Counted from the first letter of the stretch, positions 22,062-32,890 are shown. The stretch is 64,000 bases of DNA from Cannabis sativa (GCF_029168945.1 NC_083604.1:46061686-46125685); one strand, 5' to 3'. Notes: a model not told the origin generated them from the letters alone. A program made the numbers and translations.

Positions 22062-25000
22062 AATCTGTTATCCCTAATTCTAATTGGATCATAGACACTG
22101 GAGCTACACACCATGTTTGCTATGATCTTTCTTTGTTTCAAAACTTTCATACCAATTCAAATCTGAAATCTGTTTTGATGCCTACTGGTGTGCATGCTAA
22201 AATAGATTGCATAGGAACAATCATTTTGACACCTGATCTGATTCTCAAAAATGTTCTTTATGTTCCTACTTTCAAATGCAATTTATTGTCTATTAATTCC
22301 TTGACAGCCACTACTAATTGCACATTTCTTTTTTCTGATAAAAAATGTGTAATTCAGGACACTTTGAAGAGCAAGGTGATTGGGATGGGTAAAAAATGTG
22401 GTGATCTTTATTTTTTGGATTGTAATTTTCCCAACAGTGAACAATCTGTGTTTGTTTCATCTTCAATTTCTGATTCTATCATTTCTAATGAAACGGTTTG
22501 GCACTACAGGCTAGGCCATCCATCTTGTGTAAAGATCCATCCTTTGAATAAAACTTTGAATTTTCAGTCCCATTCTAATTCCCTTTTTCATTGCTCTATT
22601 TGCCATTATGCTAAACAAAGAAAGTTACCTTTTGTGTCTAATCATAATGTTGCTGAAAATTGTTTTGATCTTATTCATATTGACATTTGGGGACCTCTTA
22701 ATACTATGACTACTGAGGGTTTCAAGTATTTCATTACCATTGTTGATGATCATTCTAGATATACTTGGATACACCTCATTAGACATAAATCTGAAGCCCA
22801 AATTGTCATTCCTCAGTTCATAAGACTTGTCCAAAACCAGTTTAATAAAACAATTAAAGGAATAAGATCTGACAATGCAAAAGAACTACAGTTCCCAACT
22901 TTGTTTAGGGAACTTGGAATTATGCATTATCATTCTTGTGTCCAAAGACCTCAACAAAACTCTGTTGTTGAGAGAAAACACCAGCACTTACTTAATGTGG
23001 CTAGAGCTCTTTTGTTTCAATCTTATGTTCCTTTAGTCTATTGGGGAGAGTGTGTGTCAACTGCTGCCTACCTCATTAATAGGACACCAACACCCAATCT
23101 AAAGAACAAATCCCCTTTCCACATTCTTTACTCTAAGTCACCTGCTTATGAGCACTTAAAAGCTTTCGGTTGTCTTGCTTATGCCTCAACCTTAAGTCAA
23201 TCTAGGTCTAAGTTCACTCCTAGATCTGTCCCATGTATTTTTCTTGGGTATCCTACTGGTATGAAGGCTTACAAGCTTCTTGATTTAAACACAAACCAGA
23301 TTTTTATGTCAAGAGATGTGTTTTTCTATGAGCAGATTTTTCCATATGTTAAAACAGGTGGCATACCTGCTGCTTATGAGAATTTTTTCTCTCATTGTCA
23401 TAATCATGCTGCATACCAGAACCAACATCCCAGTCTATTTTCACATAATCATATGCATACTCAGCAGCAACATACTGAGATTTTGCCTGCTGATTTGTCC
23501 ACTGCTGATATGACTCCGACACAACAGCAGTCAGGTATTTCTACTGGTTTTTTGCCTACTGCACCAGTAAATAATACTCCTTCTGGTATGCGAAATCAGG
23601 TTTCTATTTTATCTACTCCTATTTCATCTTCTGTGCCTCCTTTTAATCATAGTAGATCAGGTAGAAACATTAAAAAACCTTCATATCTTAATGATTACCA
23701 TTGTTTTTTAGCCACTAATCCTACTGCCTTATCTTCTCATGGCTCATCTCTTATTCCTTACCCTTTATCTCATGTCATTGGTTACAGCAGGTTGTCTCCA
23801 GCTTTTCGAGCAATTGCATTGGCCATCTCAAGTCATTTTGAACCTGAATTTTTCAGCCAAGCTCATGGTATTCCGGAATGGGATCATGCCATGGATACTG
23901 AAATAGAGGCTCTTGAGAACAACCATACTTGGATTGTTGTTTCCTTACCAGAAGATCAGCATGTTATTGGTTCAAGATGGGTTTATAAGATCAAATTGCA
24001 TGCTGATGGTAGTGTTGAACGTTTCAAAGCTCGGTTGGTTGCTAAGGGGTACAACCAACAGGAGGGGATAGACTATACTGACACGTTTGCACCAGTGACC
24101 AAGCTAGTTACTGTGAAATTAGTTCTTGCTTTGGCTGCTATGAAAGGCTGGTATCTACATCAATTAGATGTAAACAATGCTTTCTTACATGGAGACTTGA
24201 AAGAAGATGTTTACATGACTTTGCCTCAAGGATACAAGCCGAAGGGGGAATTACCTCCTAATCCAGTTTGCAAGTTGCAAAAATCGCTTTATGGATTAAA
24301 GCAAGCTTCTAGGCAATGGTTTGCCAAGTTCTCTAGTGCCTTGATTGATGAAGGTTTTCATCATTCAGCAACAGACCACTCTTTATTCATCAAGCACTTC
24401 AATGGAAATTTCATTTTTCTATTGGTGTATGTTGATGATATTATACTTGCAAGCAATAATCTTGAGGAACTTCAAGCCTTGAAAATAAGGCTGAATGAAA
24501 GATTTCAGCTCAAAGATTTGGGGAATCTAAAATATTTTCTTGGCTTGGAGGTAGCTCGATCACAACAAGGCATTTTTGTCTCTCAAAGACATTATGCTTT
24601 ACAACTACTTGAAGATTTGGGGCATTTAGGTTGCAAACCCATGAACACACCTATGGAGCCTAACCTCAAACTTGGACAAGATGAAAAGGAAAAGTTGGCT
24701 GACCCGACCCTTTTTAGAAGAATTGTGGGAAAATTGCAATATTTGACAATCACTAGGCCGGACATCTCCTTCTCAGTTAATAAACTGAGTCAATATCTTG
24801 CAACACCTCGTGTTACTCACCTTCATGCAGCTGAAAGGGTACTTCAATATGTCAAAAACAGCCCTGGTCAAGGGTTGTTCTTTGCTGCCAATACTGAGGT
24901 GAAATTGCATGCTTACACAGATTCAGATTGGGCTTCTTGCCCAGATACAAGGAGGTCTACTACAGGTTTTTGTATTTTCATTGGAACATCTATAATCTCA

Positions 25001-25384
25001 TGGAAAAGCAAGAAACAACAAACTGTTTCAAGGTCCTCTTCAGAAGCTGAATATAGGGCAATGGCAAACACCTCTTGTGAAGTTGTTTGGCTTTTGTCTA
25101 TCTTAAAGGAACTTAAGATTCATCATGAAGGGCCTGCTCTTTTGTACTGTGACAACAAATCAGCACAACATATCGCAGCCAATCCCGTGTTCCATGAGAG
25201 AACAAAGCATATTGAAATCGATTGTCATTTGGTAAGAGAGAAAGTGCAAGAAGGGGTCATTCAAACTGTTCATGTATCAACAAAAGACCAACTTGCTGAT
25301 ATTCTAACTAAACCATTGTTTCCTACTCAATTCAAGGTGTTCAAAGACAAGATGGGACTTAGAGATATATATGCTCCATCTTGA
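21971..25384 (+). CDS. pol: Copia pol polyprotein (PR-INT-RT-RH), in -1 frame to gag
   Basis: This 1,137-residue frame has all copia domains. Protease: IDTGATHHV near residue 41. Integrase zinc finger HYRLGH...CSIC near 177-215. Integrase core: D in HIDIWGP, D in IRSDNA, E in VVERK (~233-335). Reverse transcriptase: QLDVNNAFLHGD (~730) and YVDDIILA (~819). RNase H: YTDSDWAS (~982), SSSEAEYRAMA (~1022), YCDNKSAQ (~1058). No internal stop. The frame is open from 21917, before the first ATG, and the residues just before the ATG (CQKIMAML) look like genuine polyprotein, so translation probably enters from gag by a -1 shift or the master copy is shifted. No canonical slippery heptamer was found. 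Confidence 0.95.
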   Translation: MAMLAQKVADNAAAPEISQDQPVVSHFSGMKSVIPNSNWIIDTGATHHVCYDLSLFQNFHTNSNLKSVLMPTGVHAKIDCIGTIILTPDLILKNVLYVPTFKCNLLSINSLTATTNCTFLFSDKKCVIQDTLKSKVIGMGKKCGDLYFLDCNFPNSEQSVFVSSSISDSIISNETVWHYRLGHPSCVKIHPLNKTLNFQSHSNSLFHCSICHYAKQRKLPFVSNHNVAENCFDLIHIDIWGPLNTMTTEGFKYFITIVDDHSRYTWIHLIRHKSEAQIVIPQFIRLVQNQFNKTIKGIRSDNAKELQFPTLFRELGIMHYHSCVQRPQQNSVVERKHQHLLNVARALLFQSYVPLVYWGECVSTAAYLINRTPTPNLKNKSPFHILYSKSPAYEHLKAFGCLAYASTLSQSRSKFTPRSVPCIFLGYPTGMKAYKLLDLNTNQIFMSRDVFFYEQIFPYVKTGGIPAAYENFFSHCHNHAAYQNQHPSLFSHNHMHTQQQHTEILPADLSTADMTPTQQQSGISTGFLPTAPVNNTPSGMRNQVSILSTPISSSVPPFNHSRSGRNIKKPSYLNDYHCFLATNPTALSSHGSSLIPYPLSHVIGYSRLSPAFRAIALAISSHFEPEFFSQAHGIPEWDHAMDTEIEALENNHTWIVVSLPEDQHVIGSRWVYKIKLHADGSVERFKARLVAKGYNQQEGIDYTDTFAPVTKLVTVKLVLALAAMKGWYLHQLDVNNAFLHGDLKEDVYMTLPQGYKPKGELPPNPVCKLQKSLYGLKQASRQWFAKFSSALIDEGFHHSATDHSLFIKHFNGNFIFLLVYVDDIILASNNLEELQALKIRLNERFQLKDLGNLKYFLGLEVARSQQGIFVSQRHYALQLLEDLGHLGCKPMNTPMEPNLKLGQDEKEKLADPTLFRRIVGKLQYLTITRPDISFSVNKLSQYLATPRVTHLHAAERVLQYVKNSPGQGLFFAANTEVKLHAYTDSDWASCPDTRRSTTGFCIFIGTSIISWKSKKQQTVSRSSSEAEYRAMANTSCEVVWLLSILKELKIHHEGPALLYCDNKSAQHIAANPVFHERTKHIEIDCHLVREKVQEGVIQTVHVSTKDQLADILTKPLFPTQFKVFKDKMGLRDIYAPS

Positions 25385-25391
25385 GGGGGAA
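25381..25391 (+). other. Polypurine tract of the copia element
   Basis: The purine run TGAGGGGGAA ends directly before the 3' LTR and overlaps the pol stop codon. Confidence 0.85.
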
Positions 25392-25627
25392 TATCAAGAA
25401 TTAGTTAGTTTTAGTTAGTTGGTATTAGCTGTCCAAGTTGTTATGTTTGTTACAGTCGGTTATAGTTGTTGCAACTGTAACTGTTTGCTTCTTGTTACTT
25501 GTTACTTGCTGTGTATATATAGCTCTTCTCTCTTGTATTTTTCATTAGATTGTATTCTTTTCTCAATCTCAGTAATAAAGACATTTTGTTCTTCTCTGTT
25601 TTCTCTTCTGGTTTATGCTTACTGATA
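25392..25627 (+). repeat. 3' LTR of the copia element
   Basis: 236 bp; I found no difference from the 5' LTR. It is followed by the target duplication CCACA. Confidence 0.97.
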
Positions 25628-25633
25628 CCACAT

Positions 25634-25645
25634 ATATATAAAAAG
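25634..25645 (+). promoter_or_regulatory. TATA box of the DUF506 gene, 6 bp from the copia LTR
   Basis: TATATATAAAAA starts two bases after the right target duplication and about 160 bp before the ATG at 25796. The insertion therefore lies immediately upstream of the TATA box. Confidence 0.6.
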
Positions 25646-25795
25646 AGAGATCGAGTTGAATATTATAAAATCACAACTCATCATACCATCATCATCATAA
25701 CATATAGCTCTTTCGTGCCATATTTTAAGCAGGTGTAGTGACCAAAAAAGGGATCAATAAGTTTTTCTGTGGAAGTACCTATATAGTAGTAAGAT

Positions 25796-27326
25796 ATGGG
25801 GAGTGTGGAAGAGGAAACACTAGTTCAGATGGTGTATGATTTTATAGAATCAGACTCAACTACAGCGGTACCACTATTGAACTCTCATCACTACTCCAAC
25901 GTCTCTGCTCCTCTTAATACTCAGCTCCAGTATTTCACTTTACAGGTATATCCATCTATTAATAATTAATTTTCTCCGGCCTCTTAAATCTTATATTATA
26001 TATATGTGGTTTATACAAGATAATTGTTTTCTAGTAATAAATTAACACATAATTTTTATTATTATTTAGGAGATTCTTGGGCGTAGAACAAAAAGAGAAG
26101 TTGAGATTGTGGAGAGAGTGTTAAAGTACATGAGTGAGAAAAAGGAAGGTGCTAAATTTTCTAGTCAGAAGAAATTCCTTGTAATGAGGCTTCAAATGGA
26201 TGGTTACAACGCTTCACTTTGCCATACTTCTTGGCCTACTTCTTTCGGTTGTCCAGCAGGTACATATATATATATATAATATTCCCATAATTAGTTCTAA
26301 TTTGTCTCTATTATTAGTAACCCCCACTTTGTCTTAAACTTACAAAAACAAAACTAAATCATGTTAAATCTATTAGCTCTTATTCCCTTCCAAAGACCTA
26401 CCCAGCTAGCTATAGACATCATATATATATATATAAAGATACATGAACTTGTAACCTTTTACAACACCTACACCTTTCCCCTATATATATTAAGCAGAAG
26501 GGTAAAAAAAGCACATAATAATTTCCAAACACCACCCATTTTACCCCCTTTTTGGTCTATGTTTATATCAGGCCACCAGCTTATGAAAGGTTATGTTGGC
26601 GCGTGTGTGGACGCGCCCTTTGAGTCAAGCAAGCTTTCACACTAAATCTAAATGAAAAGAAAAATGAAAGGGGAGGTATGATATTGGTGTAAACTGCTAA
26701 TCGTTTACAGTAACATGGGTGTGGTGTTAGACACAACAACAATGCTTTGAAAATGGGGGTTTAAACTTGAATGGATTATTAACAATTAATTAATTTGAAT
26801 CGCGGTGTAGTTGTGACTAATAAAATTTTTGTTTTAATTTGAATTTACAGGTGATTACGAGTACATTGAGATATGTGTAAAGGAGGGTGAGAAGTACATG
26901 AACAAAAGAAATGGTAAAAGGGAGAGAGTTTTGGTAGACATAGATTTCAAGTCACAGTTCGAATTGGCAAGGCCCACTTCAGCTTACAAACAGCTCACAA
27001 ACGCACTACCTCAAATCTTTGTGGGGAGTGAGGAGAAACTCATCCAGATTATCACACTCCTCTGCTCCGCAGCCAAACAGTCCCTTAGAGAGAGAGGACT
27101 CCATGTACCACCTTGGAGGACCGCCGCTTACATGCAGTCCAAATGGCTATCTCCAGGCAAACAACAAACTATTTCTATTGCCAACGATACAAACTTGGCC
27201 GGTGATAATAATAATAGTAATAACTTCATTACCAATTGGGCACCCCCAATTGTTGTAAAACCCACCAGCAGAAGAGATTCTGGTTTGTCTAGTCAATTTT
27301 CTAACATGAGAATAAATTGTTGCTAA
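25796..27326 (+). CDS. PDDEXK_6 / DUF506 family protein, three exons, 271 aa
   Basis: Exons are 25796-25945, 26070-26259 and 26851-27326. All introns are GT-AG (124 and 591 bp) and phases agree: exon 1 ends on a codon, exon 2 splits a Gly codon. The product is 50+63+1+157 residues. Diagnostic strings of the plant DUF506 family are present in order: DGYNASLCHTSW, then GDYEYIEICV, VLVDIDFKSQFELARPT, LPQIFVGSEEKL and HVPPWRTAAYMQSKWLSP. The family is assigned to the PDDEXK nuclease-like superfamily by fold; the biochemical activity is unknown, and some Arabidopsis members have been linked to root-hair growth. The gene appears intact. A young copia element lies directly upstream of the TATA box, so its regulation may be altered. 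Confidence 0.9.
25946..26069 (+). other. Intron 1 of the DUF506 gene
   Basis: GTATATCC donor and TTATTTAG acceptor; AT-rich, 124 bp. Confidence 0.85.
26260..26850 (+). other. Intron 2 of the DUF506 gene
   Basis: GTACATAT donor and AATTTACAG acceptor; 591 bp, AT-rich with several TA repeats. An open frame inside it shows no homology and is not a gene. Confidence 0.85.
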
Positions 27327-27716
27327 TTAATTAATCAATATAAATAAACTCATTTAAAAAAAAAAATCAATATAAATAAACTCTTTTATTTTTTTAAATA
27401 TATTAAATATTATTTAGATGGAAACTGATCTCTTTCTTAATCCTAGCTAGGTTTAGGTCCCTTTTTCTTTCTTTTTCTTTTTTGGCCCGCTCAATGTTTT
27501 GCCGAGTAATTGGCTATGATTGTTTAGTTTGCATTGTCAGCATTGACGGTTAGTATATGTGATGTGAGTAGTTCTACTTTTAGAAATTATATATGTAACT
27601 ATTTTTCTTTAAGCAGTTTGCTAATATATCGTTAATTATATATTGTTTTCATCCCCATCATTCTCTAAATTAAGTTCGAATTATATATCATATATCGATA
27701 TATATATATATATATA
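27327..27716. other. 3' flank of the DUF506 gene
   Basis: It contains the presumed 3' UTR, with TATAAATAAACTC repeated near 27340 and 27370, and a (TA)n run at about 27695-27716 that borders a Helitron end. Confidence 0.5.
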
Positions 27717-29012
27717 CTAGCAAAAATTACGTGCGAGGCACGTATATTAAACTTTATGCTAGTTTTTTCTATGTTATTTGAAAGTGATACAATTAAAAAT
27801 TAAAGAAAAAATATTATTAGTTATTAGGTGAGATTATTATTATGTGTATCTAATATTATAGTTTATAATGTTGTCAATTAAAAGTGAATACCGAATGCAA
27901 TATATTAGTGTTTAAGAAAGCTTGATGATTTAAATATGTTCTTAAGTTAATCCAAAAATAAATTAAAAATTGATGTTCCAATACTTAAAGAAACATTACT
28001 TAAATAGGTGTAAGATAAAAAGAAAATTAAAAATCAATCTCTAAATTGTTGATAATTGAAGATAGCATTTGTCTAAAAATTGTAGATAAGAAAACTAATG
28101 ATAGTCATTGGTGGATTTCAATCTTCAGTTGCTTCGATAGAGACAATAGTGTAATTTTTGTATTTTACACTTTTCATTCTAGCCGGGTCCGCATATATGT
28201 GGATTGTCTATTTTTTTCGTTGATAAATTGAATATGGTAGTATTGACAAAAAGTGAAAACCATACAAAAAGTGATAGTATTCTATAACAAAATACTATTA
28301 AATTATTTGAATTTAAATTATTTTAAAATACAATATTTTATTAAAATAAAACTCTATACGATTAAAATTTCATATTTATCTTTATTCAAAAAGAAAAAAA
28401 ATTGATAAAAAAAAAGAAAAAAAATGAAAAGTTTTTATTATTATCTCTATTGCCTTTCTAAATGTGAATATTGATCTCTTCTTTCTTCCATATTCTTCTT
28501 TATTTTTGGTATATTGTGTTTGCAACATATATGTAAATTATTACGTAACTTTAACAAACTTTGCTCCTACAAACTAATGCATATGCCGAGCTTTTAGAAT
28601 CATTTGTTAGCTGTAAACTTTGTTGGGTTTTTTTTGCCATTGATGCTTGGTTTTGTGAACTTTGATAAAAGTCACGTTTTTTTTTTATTATTATTACTTA
28701 TATATTTTGTTATTAAGTTGTGAAGAAGAAAAAAAAGAAGTGCGGATTGGAATATTATCTGTGATCCCATGGGAATGTCCAAATTGTAATAGGAAAAGGA
28801 ATACAATAAATAATTAAAGAAAACCCAATCGTAGATGTACAACGATCTTATTTTTTTTTGGATTTAATAGGATTTATTTTATTTATTTTATTATATATAA
28901 ATAAAAAGTGATCCATGAATTTCTCATAAACCATTTTATTTTTAATATAAATAAAAAGTCACCCATATAAACCAAAAATTCTGTTATATAAGCATACTTT
29001 ATATAAAATAGA
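27717..29012 (-). mobile_element. Non-autonomous Helitron 1
   Basis: Read on the minus strand, the right end at 29012 starts TCTATTTTATATAAAGTATG (plant Helitron 5' end). The left end has hairpin ACGTGC-CTC-GCACGT, then AATTTTTG, then CTAG with T as the next host base, which is the canonical Helitron 3' end. There is no coding capacity. About 400 bp of its 3' half are repeated at 29585-29935. Confidence 0.6.
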
Positions 29013-29389
29013 TATAAATTTGTGCAAACTTTTCCCAATATATATAAATAAAACCATAAACTTTTCCCATATTTTTCTCAAAAGGAATTATGTAATGATT
29101 TTTTCCTTACATAATTTTACATTGTTATAAATTCAGAATTATTAATAATCATGATACTAAATCTCTTTTTCACTTTATAGTCAAATTTTTTTCTTCCAAG
29201 ATCTTTCGTAAATTTTTATTGCAATCAAAATTTATCTGCTTTATATAATGTATACGATTGAGAATGGGATATATGGGTTTGTGACTCCGGCTGTTGGGAT
29301 ATATGGGTTTATATAATGTATTTTTTATAAGTGTGTTCAAATATTCTAAGAGGGACAGATAAGTTTTTTAAATGAGTTGTGATTCTCGA

Positions 29390-29566
29390 ATATTTAAATA
29401 TTCAATTTAAATATCAGTTCAAATATTAATGAGATTTGTTTTATTATTATTTTATTATATACAAAATAATATTTTATTATTTTATTAAATAAAAATAAAA
29501 AGTCACCCATAAATTTCTCATAAACCAAGAATTTTAGTTATATAGGCACACTTTATATAGAATAGA
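29390..29566 (-). mobile_element. Helitron 5'-end fragment
   Basis: The minus strand from 29566 reads TCTATTCTATATAAAGTGTG followed by CCTATATAAC, and the next ~170 bp match the 5' end at 32128 closely. Only the 5' part is present. Confidence 0.5.
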
Positions 29567-29942
29567 TATACTATAAAAAAACTCTAAATTTTATAATTTT
29601 ATGCTAGATTTTTTTCCATCTTATTTGAAAGTGAGATTATTATTGAATACTGAATGAATATATAAGTGTTTAAGAAAGCTTAATGATTTAAATATATGTT
29701 CTTAAATTAATCCAAAAATAAACTAAAAATTGATGTTCCAATGCTTAAAGAAACATTACTTAAATGGGGGTAAGATAAAAAGAAAATTGAAAATCAATCT
29801 CTAAATTGTTAATAATTGAAGATAGCATTAGTCTAAAAATTGTAGATAAGAAAACTAATGATAGTCATTGGTGGATTTTAATCTTTATTTTTTTTTATAG
29901 AGACAATAGTGTAATTTTTGTATTTTGCACTAATGCTTTCTG

Positions 29943-30650
29943 GGATTTGTTTGTATAGTAATGCGTTTGCATTTTGATCAGTTCGATTCAATACAAAAAA
30001 TTCTGTTAGCATTGATTTTTTAAAATGTTCTGAAGTGGCAATATTCGATAGGTCTTGATCTGCTCTGAAAGTTACTGGGTGTTGATGCTCGAGGTGCAGA
30101 TGCAAACTATAAACTGGCGGGTACATCTCATTAACAATAAACCCATATATTCTCCACATAGCTTCAGGTGCTGCAATCCATCGGGCCACTTGGAACTGGC
30201 GAATTTCATCTACTTCGTCATTTCTTGGTTCATATAATAAGTTGAAAGCAACAAGATTATGACCTTTATAAATGTACTTGTAGAGATACTTGACAACCTT
30301 TACTGTAGAGAAAATTTCAACATTAATGTGACAGTCAAAGGTTGCAAGCAAATACGGGTTGTATGGGACGACCCAACGATTGTCTAAGTGTGTGCCTCTC
30401 ACCTTCACATGCGTTCCATTGTTTCGGCGTCTATATATTGGGAAGCAATCATTTCCAACAGACGTAAAAGGTGCATAATTTTTTGGATAATTACTTTTGC
30501 AACGTGGAGGATTGCCCTTCATGCAAACATTTGATCGATTCAAATCTCCACATGGTCCATGCATCATGTGTTTCACAACAGCGTTATGCAAGTGCATGTT
30601 TGTATTTTTATCAAGAATCTTCGTTGATACTATCTCATCAAAAGATTCGG
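29943..30650 (-). pseudogene. Helitron Rep/helicase fragment (two-tyrosine motif kept)
   Basis: About 230 codons read as the C-terminal half of the Rep nuclease region of plant Helitrons. Conserved strings in order are KHMMHGPCG, GNPPRCKSNYPKN, PIYRRRNNG, LDNRWVVPYNPYLL, FDCHINVEI, VKYLYKYIYKGHN, EAMWRIYGF and MLTEFFVLN. VKYLYKYIYKGHN carries the two catalytic tyrosines. The upstream histidine (HUH) motif and the whole helicase domain are missing, so the product cannot support transposition. Upstream codons before the first ATG (PESFDEIVSTKILDKNT) continue the homology to about 30650. At the 3' end homology stops near 29943, where the sequence joins non-coding Helitron DNA, a deletion junction typical of non-autonomous copies. 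Confidence 0.85.
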
Positions 30651-30780
30651 GTGCATGTAATCTCCAATCGTTTTGTAGGATACTATCTCATCAAAAGGCT
30701 ATCAGGAATCACATCCAATTTAAAAAAGCATAAACTTTGGAAACGAAATAAAAAAAAAAAAAGGGCAACATTGTACATAC

Positions 30781-30894
30781 TTATTGTGATATTTATGCAG
30801 CTCAGCATAATATGCTTTCTTTTCTTTCCTCAAAAGCTGATCTCGCTGACGAATTGCATCAGGATGAAGATCACCAGAGAAAAGTGAAGTACCC
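30781..30894 (-). pseudogene. Possible captured host exon in Helitron
   Basis: On the minus strand a TTGCAG acceptor precedes 114 bp of balanced coding sequence, followed by GTATGT as donor. The reading frame gives SGDLHPDAIRQRDQLLRK and then KAYYAELHKYHN, clearly protein-like in an AT-rich setting. I do not recognise the source gene. Gene-fragment capture is common in plant Helitrons. Confidence 0.4.
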
Positions 30895-30909
30895 CTGCAA
30901 CCAAACAAT

Positions 30910-31940
30910 CCAGTTTCATTGAATCTTACAACGCAGGAAAGACCTGGGACTCAAGCACCCCTTTCCCCCCTCAATATTTCTTATTCGTTAAATTTCTTAT
31001 AAAAATAAAAAAAAAACACTTCCTTAAATTAAGAAAAAATTCATCTAATCTCCTCCTAAAATTCAAAATTACAATGTAGCCCCCTCATAAGAAATTCTAT
31101 CTCCTATTAGTATGGACGTCAGTCAACTAAGAAAGAAATCCTTTTCAACTACCAATAGTACTCATGGCTCCAATAAAACTCAAAGCAATAGGAATCACAC
31201 TAGACTTCAGAATAGTAGTAACTATTTACCATCGATCCAGTCTCTGTATTGTAGCTTGACCAGAGAACGTAGCAGTAATTTCCCATTAAAAAATTCAATC
31301 ATTTCGCTTGATTATTAAACTTTATTAGAAATCAACACTTATAAAATTTTGAACTTTGTACTCTTCTGGAGGAGAAGAAAAAACACTTGCTAAAATCTCA
31401 AAATTAGCAAGCTACATTAGAATTAGGTTTAAAAAAAATTTACAAGACTCGCGAGAGAAAATTCCTTAAAAAAAAAATATATAGAAAGAGATAGTAAAGG
31501 TACATGACAAAAGTGCCAAAAATCGGCAGATGAATATGAAAAGAGAATGGACCATGTCAATGAGTCAATGACAAGACTAAAATGTATCGTTCATTAACTT
31601 GAGTACACAATGACATAAAACAAAAAATAAAAGAAATCCTATAAGAACATACAATGACTATTCGACTAAATTAAAGAAGCATAATCCATCTATATATATA
31701 TATATAAATATATCAATATAGAGCATCAAACACAGTTCTCTGCTTCAAAAGTGTTATATAGTATATATCACCATATATATATATAAATATCAGTAGTAGT
31801 AGTAGTCACCCTGGTTCTCTCCAAAATAACACATACCTGTTTAAGAACAAGAGTCAATAATCATGTCATGAAAAATAAGACGAAAACTCGAACTCACATT
31901 TCGATCGTGTTCGTGTTCGTTCAAATATCAATTCAAATAG
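30910..31940. other. Helitron interior without recognisable genes
   Basis: A 68-codon plus-strand frame near 31112-31318 is Ser/Asn-rich and unrecognised. There are TA runs near 31700 and 31780 and an AGT run near 31793-31808. ATCAATTCAAAT units repeat at about 31925-32010. Confidence 0.3.
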
Positions 31941-32244
31941 ATATAATTAAGAAAAGAATCACAATCAAATATTTAATATTTAATATCAATTCAAATATCA
32001 ATTCAAATATTAATTGGATTTGTTTTATTATTATTTTATTATTTTATTAAATAAAAATAAAAAGTCACCCATAAATTTCTCATAAACTAAGAATTTCAGT
32101 TATATAGGCACACTTTATATAGAATAGATATTATATATATATTTTTGTATATTTTTTTTTATAAGTAGGTAGATGTTACGTGCCAAGTCACGTATCTTAA
32201 TTTTATTTTAGTTTTTAATTTTCTTAATATCATAATTTTAAAAT

Positions 32245-32619
32245 GGGTAAATAGCGGCATAAGTACCCAAAGTTTTGAGTTTGTAAGCGGTATAAACCCA
32301 ATGATTTTTTTTAGTGGCATAAGTACCCAATATTTGTAAAACTGTAATTTTTCTCTATTTTCGTCAGTACAGGCTCTATTTTAAATTTATTAAAAAAAGA
32401 TTTGAAAGTAATTGATACTACATATTTTTCGTCCAGACCAAATAATTTAAAATTTGGGTCTTTTATGTGTTCTGTTTAAGACAATAACAGAGACTGTCTT
32501 GATGAAACTGGAAGAAAATTACAGTTTTATAAACATTGGGTACTTATGCCACTAAAAAAATCATTGGGTTTATGCCGCTTACAAACCTAAACTTTGGGTA
32601 CTTATGCCACTATTTACCC
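32245..32619. mobile_element. MULE-type MITE, 375 bp, with 9-bp target duplication
   Basis: Inverted ends of roughly 110 bp begin GGGTAAATAG and contain GGCATAAGTACCCAA twice per arm. TTTTAAAAT flanks both sides exactly (32236-32244 and 32620-32628). A 9-bp duplication with long inverted repeats is the Mutator signature. There is no coding capacity. Confidence 0.85.
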
Positions 32620-32642
32620 TTTTAAAATTAATAATATTCAAT

Positions 32643-32890
32643 GTAGTGATAATCATTGAAATTTTAAAGCATAATAGTGATTTAAATAAAAACAAAAATT
32701 ACTATTATACTTTGCAATAGTAATTAAAAAAAAATTATTATTCCTCCTAAATTTATCTTCAGAATTGTAGTGATAATCATTGAAATTTGAAAGCATAATA
32801 GTGATTTAAATAAAAACAAAAATTATTATTATGCTTTGTAATAGTAATTAAAAAAAAATTATTATTCGTCCTAAATTTATCTTCGGAATT
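32643..32890. repeat. 124-bp tandem duplication
   Basis: Copies start at 32643 and 32767, both beginning GTAGTGATAATCATTGAAAT and ending in a CCTAAATTTATCTTC string. Only a few substitutions separate them. Confidence 0.9.

Larger units (their letters stand above)
20580..25627 (+). mobile_element. Complete Ty1/copia retrotransposon, 5,048 bp, very young
   Basis: Two 236-bp LTRs (20580-20815 and 25392-25627) read identical over their whole length and are bounded by TATCA...TGATA. A CCACA duplication flanks the element. The order is LTR, primer site (TGGTATCAGAGC), gag, pol (protease, integrase, reverse transcriptase, RNase H), purine tract, LTR, which is the copia order. Identical LTRs mean insertion too recent for visible mutation. 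The only possible defect I see is that gag and pol are in different frames. Confidence 0.97.
29585..32128 (-). mobile_element. Helitron 3 with Rep remnant and possible captured exon
   Basis: The 5' end at 32128 reads TCTATTCTATATAAAGTGTG on the minus strand. The left 350 bp match the 3' part of Helitron 1 but the terminal hairpin is lost. Between them lie part of a Helitron Rep gene and an exon-like segment. The left end is approximate. Confidence 0.55.

Noticed and set aside
26361..26645. Plus-strand frame within the DUF506 gene
   Set aside because: It lies entirely inside intron 2 and shows no domain.
31112..31318. 68-codon Ser/Asn-rich frame in Helitron 3
   Set aside because: No recognisable domain, splice or promoter support. 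It could be captured sequence but there is too little evidence.
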